Source: Bacteroidales bacterium UBA3382
Lineage (GTDB): Bacteria > Bacteroidota > Bacteroidia > Bacteroidales > UBA932
Reading direction: 5' to 3'
Length of the DNA stretch: 8,490 nucleotides
Assembly (NCBI GenBank): GCA_002358965.1
Contig: DEPW01000106.1
Location: forward strand, 1 to 8,490
Shown here: positions 6,533-8,490 of the stretch, piece by piece
Numbering within the stretch: position 1 is the first letter of the stretch
Layout: every line of letters starts with the position of its first letter
Program-made: the position numbers and the translations under genes
The notes under the pieces: generated by a model
Told to the model about the DNA's origin: nothing
Database searches by the model: none
Seen by the model: only the letters and a program-made list of their open reading frames with translations

Positions 6533-7510
6533 TCAGTCCCTCCATCTTTCGCCTATGTAATCCAGCAGGCCGAATAATTGTTCCGGAGAATCGGTCGTGA
6601 CGAGCTTGAGCCTTGTCTCTTTGAAATCCGCAAGCCCCTTGAAGTAGCACGAAAGGTGCCGTCTCATCTCAAGTACTCCCACGCGTTCCCCTTTGATTTC
6701 TATAGATTTGGCAAGGTGGTCCTTGGCGAGTTCCACCCTTTCCGTTACGCTCATCGGAGCAAGCGGTTCCCCCGTGTCGAGATAGTGCCGGATTTCGCGG
6801 AATATCCACGGATGGCCGAATGTGGCCCTGCCGATCATTATTCCGTCCACTCCGTAGGTGTCGAAAGCCTTTTTAGCCTGCTCCGGCGTCGAAATGTCGC
6901 CGTTGCCGATAATCGGGATGTGCATCCTCGGGTTTTCCTTGACTTTCCCTATGAGAGTCCAGTCGGCTTCGCCCTTGTACATCTGGGCGCGCGTCCTTCC
7001 GTGTATCGTGAGCGCCGCGATTCCCGTGTCCTGGAGCTTTTCGGCAAGGTCGACGATGATTTTCGAGTCTTCGTCCCAGCCGAGCCGTGTCTTTACGGTC
7101 ACCGGAATCTTCACATTTTCCACTATGGCCTTCGTGATGGCTATCATTTTTTCCGGTTCACGCATCATTCCGGAGCCGGCTCCCCGTTTTGCAATCTTGT
7201 TCACGGGACAGCCGAAGTTGATGTCGATCACTTCAGGCCTTGCGGATTCCGCCATTTTAGCGGCTTCCACCATCGCTTCCGGTATGTGCCCGTAAATCTG
7301 TATCCCTATCGGGCGTTCGTAATCGAATATCTTCAGCTTGTCGAGGGATTTGCGGGCGTCGCGGATGAGTCCGTCGGAAGAAATGAATTCGGTATACATC
7401 ATGTCGGCTCCGAATCTCTTGCAGATATAACGGAAGGAGGCGTCGGTGACGTCTTCCATCGGGGCGAGAAACAGAGGCCTGTCTCTTAATTGTATATCGG
7501 CTATCTTCAT
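6533..7510 (-). CDS. dusB: tRNA-dihydrouridine synthase, DusB type
   Basis: A 325-residue FMN-dependent enzyme that reduces uridine to dihydrouridine in the tRNA D-loop, using NADPH. The TIM-barrel motifs appear in order: LAPMEDVTD (15-23, FMN), YTEFISSDGL (39-48), DINFGCPVNKIAKRGAGSGMM (96-116) with catalytic Cys101, VTVKTRLGW (137-145), ALTIHGRTRAQMYKGEADW (166-184), GNGDI (202-206) and MIGRA (225-229), followed by the helical tRNA-binding domain (about 240-325). The GAGSGMM form after the cysteine and the overall length fit the DusB subfamily. The ATG at 7510 is preceded by A/T-rich sequence without a Shine-Dalgarno, as usual here. lpxK begins 2 nt after its stop, and its start faces rplM across a 132-nt divergent region. 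Confidence 0.95.
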   Translation of the reverse strand: MKIADIQLRDRPLFLAPMEDVTDASFRYICKRFGADMMYTEFISSDGLIRDARKSLDKLKIFDYERPIGIQIYGHIPEAMVEAAKMAESARPEVIDINFGCPVNKIAKRGAGSGMMREPEKMIAITKAIVENVKIPVTVKTRLGWDEDSKIIVDLAEKLQDTGIAALTIHGRTRAQMYKGEADWTLIGKVKENPRMHIPIIGNGDISTPEQAKKAFDTYGVDGIMIGRATFGHPWIFREIRHYLDTGEPLAPMSVTERVELAKDHLAKSIEIKGERVGVLEMRRHLSCYFKGLADFKETRLKLVTTDSPEQLFGLLDYIGERWRD

Positions 7511-7529
7511 TTTGTCGGGAAAACGGATG

Positions 7530-7537
7530 CAAATTTA
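7530..7537 (-). promoter_or_regulatory. Candidate -7 element for dusB-lpxK
   Basis: On the minus strand this reads TAAATTTG, matching the Bacteroidota -7 consensus TAnnTTTG, and lies about 20 nt before the dusB ATG at 7510. The leader would be only about 12-16 nt. No clean TTTG is found 19-20 nt further upstream; the nearest TTG-containing stretch (about 7561-7565) is slightly too far. It is supported by motif and position only. Confidence 0.4.
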
Positions 7538-7556
7538 TGAAAATCCGTCATATATT

Positions 7557-7587
7557 TTTGACAATTTAATGAAAATGTCTATCTTTG
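7557..7587 (+). promoter_or_regulatory. Bacteroidota-type promoter for rplM-rpsI
   Basis: The -33 box TTTG (7557-7560) is separated by exactly 19 nt from the -7 box TATCTTTG (7580-7587). This is the full consensus for the Bacteroidota primary sigma factor and is the best promoter in the window. Transcription should start near 7591-7594, giving a leader of about 50 nt that is A-rich just before the rplM start. Strong match and position suit a highly expressed ribosomal protein operon. Confidence 0.85.
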
Positions 7588-7642
7588 CACCCCTTTTATT
7601 AGGGAAGGATTGCAAAAATTAAAAGTTATTAACCAAAAAGTC

Positions 7643-8101
7643 ATGACAGTGGACACATTAAGTTACAAGACTGTATCGGCCAATGCGGCTACAGTCAACA
7701 AAGAGTGGGTCGTTATCGATGCTAACGGTCTGGTCCTCGGTCGTCTTGCTTCAAGGGTCGCGCTTATCCTCAGGGGTAAGTACAAGACCAACTACACGCC
7801 TCATGTCGATTGCGGTGACAATGTCATCATCATCAATGCCGACAAGGTGAAACTTACAGGCAAGAAAATGACCGATAAGATTTATGTGCGTCACACAGGT
7901 TATCCTGGCGGACAGCGCACGATTAATCCTACCAGATTGTTGGAGAAGAAACCTACCGAGATTCTCAGACATGCTGTCAAAGGCATGCTCCCGAAGAATC
8001 GTCTTGGTGCGAAACTCCTCGGTAACCTTTACCTTTATGCCGGAAGCGAGCACCCACATCAGGCACAGAAGCCTAGGGAAATTAAGTTGAACGAAATTTA
8101 A
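7643..8101 (+). CDS. rplM: 50S ribosomal protein L13
   Basis: A 152-residue L13 protein, an early-assembling component of the large ribosomal subunit that binds 23S rRNA. Recognisable segments are KEWVVIDANGLVLGRLAS (20-37), YTPHVDCGDNVIIINADKVKLTGKK (about 51-75), YVRHTGYPGG (81-90) and the highly conserved AVKGMLPKNRLG (111-122). It is slightly longer than E. coli L13 (142) because of the TLSYKTVSANAATV leader, which is typical of Bacteroidota. An in-frame TTG at 7610 would add 11 residues, but the ATG at 7643 fits the family and lies downstream of the predicted transcription start with an A-rich approach. rpsI follows after 9 nt, the conserved L13-S9 pairing. Expression is probably driven by the consensus promoter at 7557-7587. 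Confidence 0.97.
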   Translation: MTVDTLSYKTVSANAATVNKEWVVIDANGLVLGRLASRVALILRGKYKTNYTPHVDCGDNVIIINADKVKLTGKKMTDKIYVRHTGYPGGQRTINPTRLLEKKPTEILRHAVKGMLPKNRLGAKLLGNLYLYAGSEHPHQAQKPREIKLNEI

Positions 8102-8110
8102 ACAGAGCAG

Positions 8111-8490
8111 ATGAAAGTAATTAACGCCCTTGGAAGACGTAAATCGGCAGTCGCTCGCGTTTATGTAAGTGCAGGTAACGGCAACATCACGATCAACGGA
8201 CGCGCCATCGAAGAGTATTTCGGTGACAAGTCCCTCATATATATCGTGAAACAGCCGTTCGAGGTTACCGGAACCCTTGCCCAGTTCGATGTCAATGTGA
8301 ATGTCGACGGCGGCGGAATCAAAGGTCAGGCAGAAGCAATCAGGTTGGGTGTCGCAAGGGCTCTTTGCGAAGCCGACCGTGAAGCTTACCGCGCAACTTT
8401 GAAGAGCAACGGCTTCCTCACACGCGATGCACGCGAGGTCGAAAGGAAGAAACCGGGCCAGCCTGGTGCACGTAGGCGCTTCCAGTTCAG
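8111..8490 (+). CDS. rpsI: 30S ribosomal protein S9 (3' end cut by the window)
   Basis: The first 126 complete codons of S9, a small-subunit protein whose C-terminal tail reaches the P-site tRNA. Visible signatures are ALGRRKSAVARVYV (6-19), ITINGRAIEEYF (26-37), GGGIKGQAEAIRLGVARAL (67-85), GFLTRDAREVERKKPGQPGARRR (from 101) and the final RFQF. Bacterial S9 usually ends RRFQFSKR at about 128-130 residues, so only about three residues and the stop are missing. The ATG at 8111 lies 9 nt after the rplM stop, with a short purine-rich GAG before it. It is co-transcribed with rplM. Arginine/lysine richness at the C-terminus is normal for this rRNA- and tRNA-contacting tail. Confidence 0.97.
   Translation, partial: MKVINALGRRKSAVARVYVSAGNGNITINGRAIEEYFGDKSLIYIVKQPFEVTGTLAQFDVNVNVDGGGIKGQAEAIRLGVARALCEADREAYRATLKSNGFLTRDAREVERKKPGQPGARRRFQF

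Noticed and set aside
6578..7489. 303-codon plus-strand open frame antisense to dusB
   Set aside because: It lies entirely inside a well-conserved dusB, its translation (His/Arg/Phe-rich) matches no family, and no promoter is seen for it.
7591..7604. CCCT/AGGG small hairpin in the rplM leader as a possible ribosomal protein autoregulatory element
   Set aside because: Only 4 bp, and the predicted transcription start falls at or inside its left arm, so it may not be fully transcribed. No match to a known L13 leader could be made by eye.

Overview
The window reads as an ordinary chromosomal housekeeping segment from a member of the Bacteroidota, most likely order Bacteroidales. Four things point there. 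The promoter before rplM matches the Bacteroidota pattern TTTG-N19-TAnnTTTG. Most starts lack a strong Shine-Dalgarno. There is a lipid A gene (lpxK), so the cell has an outer membrane. The protein set (secreted S41/PDZ protease, short RecO, GH3-family protein, YugP-type zinc peptidase, DusB, L13/S9) is typical of that phylum. Genus cannot be decided by eye. I see no mobile element, CRISPR array, tRNA, rRNA or phage gene, and no frameshifted gene.

Layout. Bases 1-194 are non-coding and hold two tandem hairpins that look like bidirectional terminators. A secreted S41 C-terminal processing protease occupies 195-1859 (-). A 97-bp divergent promoter region (1860-1956) separates it from a plus-strand cluster: rdgB (1957-2556), recO (2569-3234), a GH3-family adenylating enzyme (3228-4736, overlapping recO by 7 nt) and a membrane zinc metallopeptidase (4789-5469). 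This cluster converges, across a 35-bp gap, on a minus-strand pair: dusB (6533-7510) followed 2 nt later by lpxK (5505-6530). A second divergent region (7511-7642) separates dusB from the ribosomal operon rplM (7643-8101) and rpsI (8111 to the window end, lacking only its last few codons).

How the genes fit together. The plus cluster joins nucleotide-pool sanitation (RdgB removes ITP/XTP/dITP) with recombinational repair (RecO), then two less understood proteins, the GH3 enzyme and the YugP-like peptidase. dusB-lpxK pairs a tRNA modification enzyme with lipid A phosphorylation, probably only by co-transcription. rplM-rpsI is the classic L13-S9 ribosomal protein pair.

Nothing here amounts to a clearly new biological system. 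The items most worth a second look are the bacterial GH3 protein, whose substrate is unknown and which is translationally coupled to recO, and the two compact divergent promoter regions.
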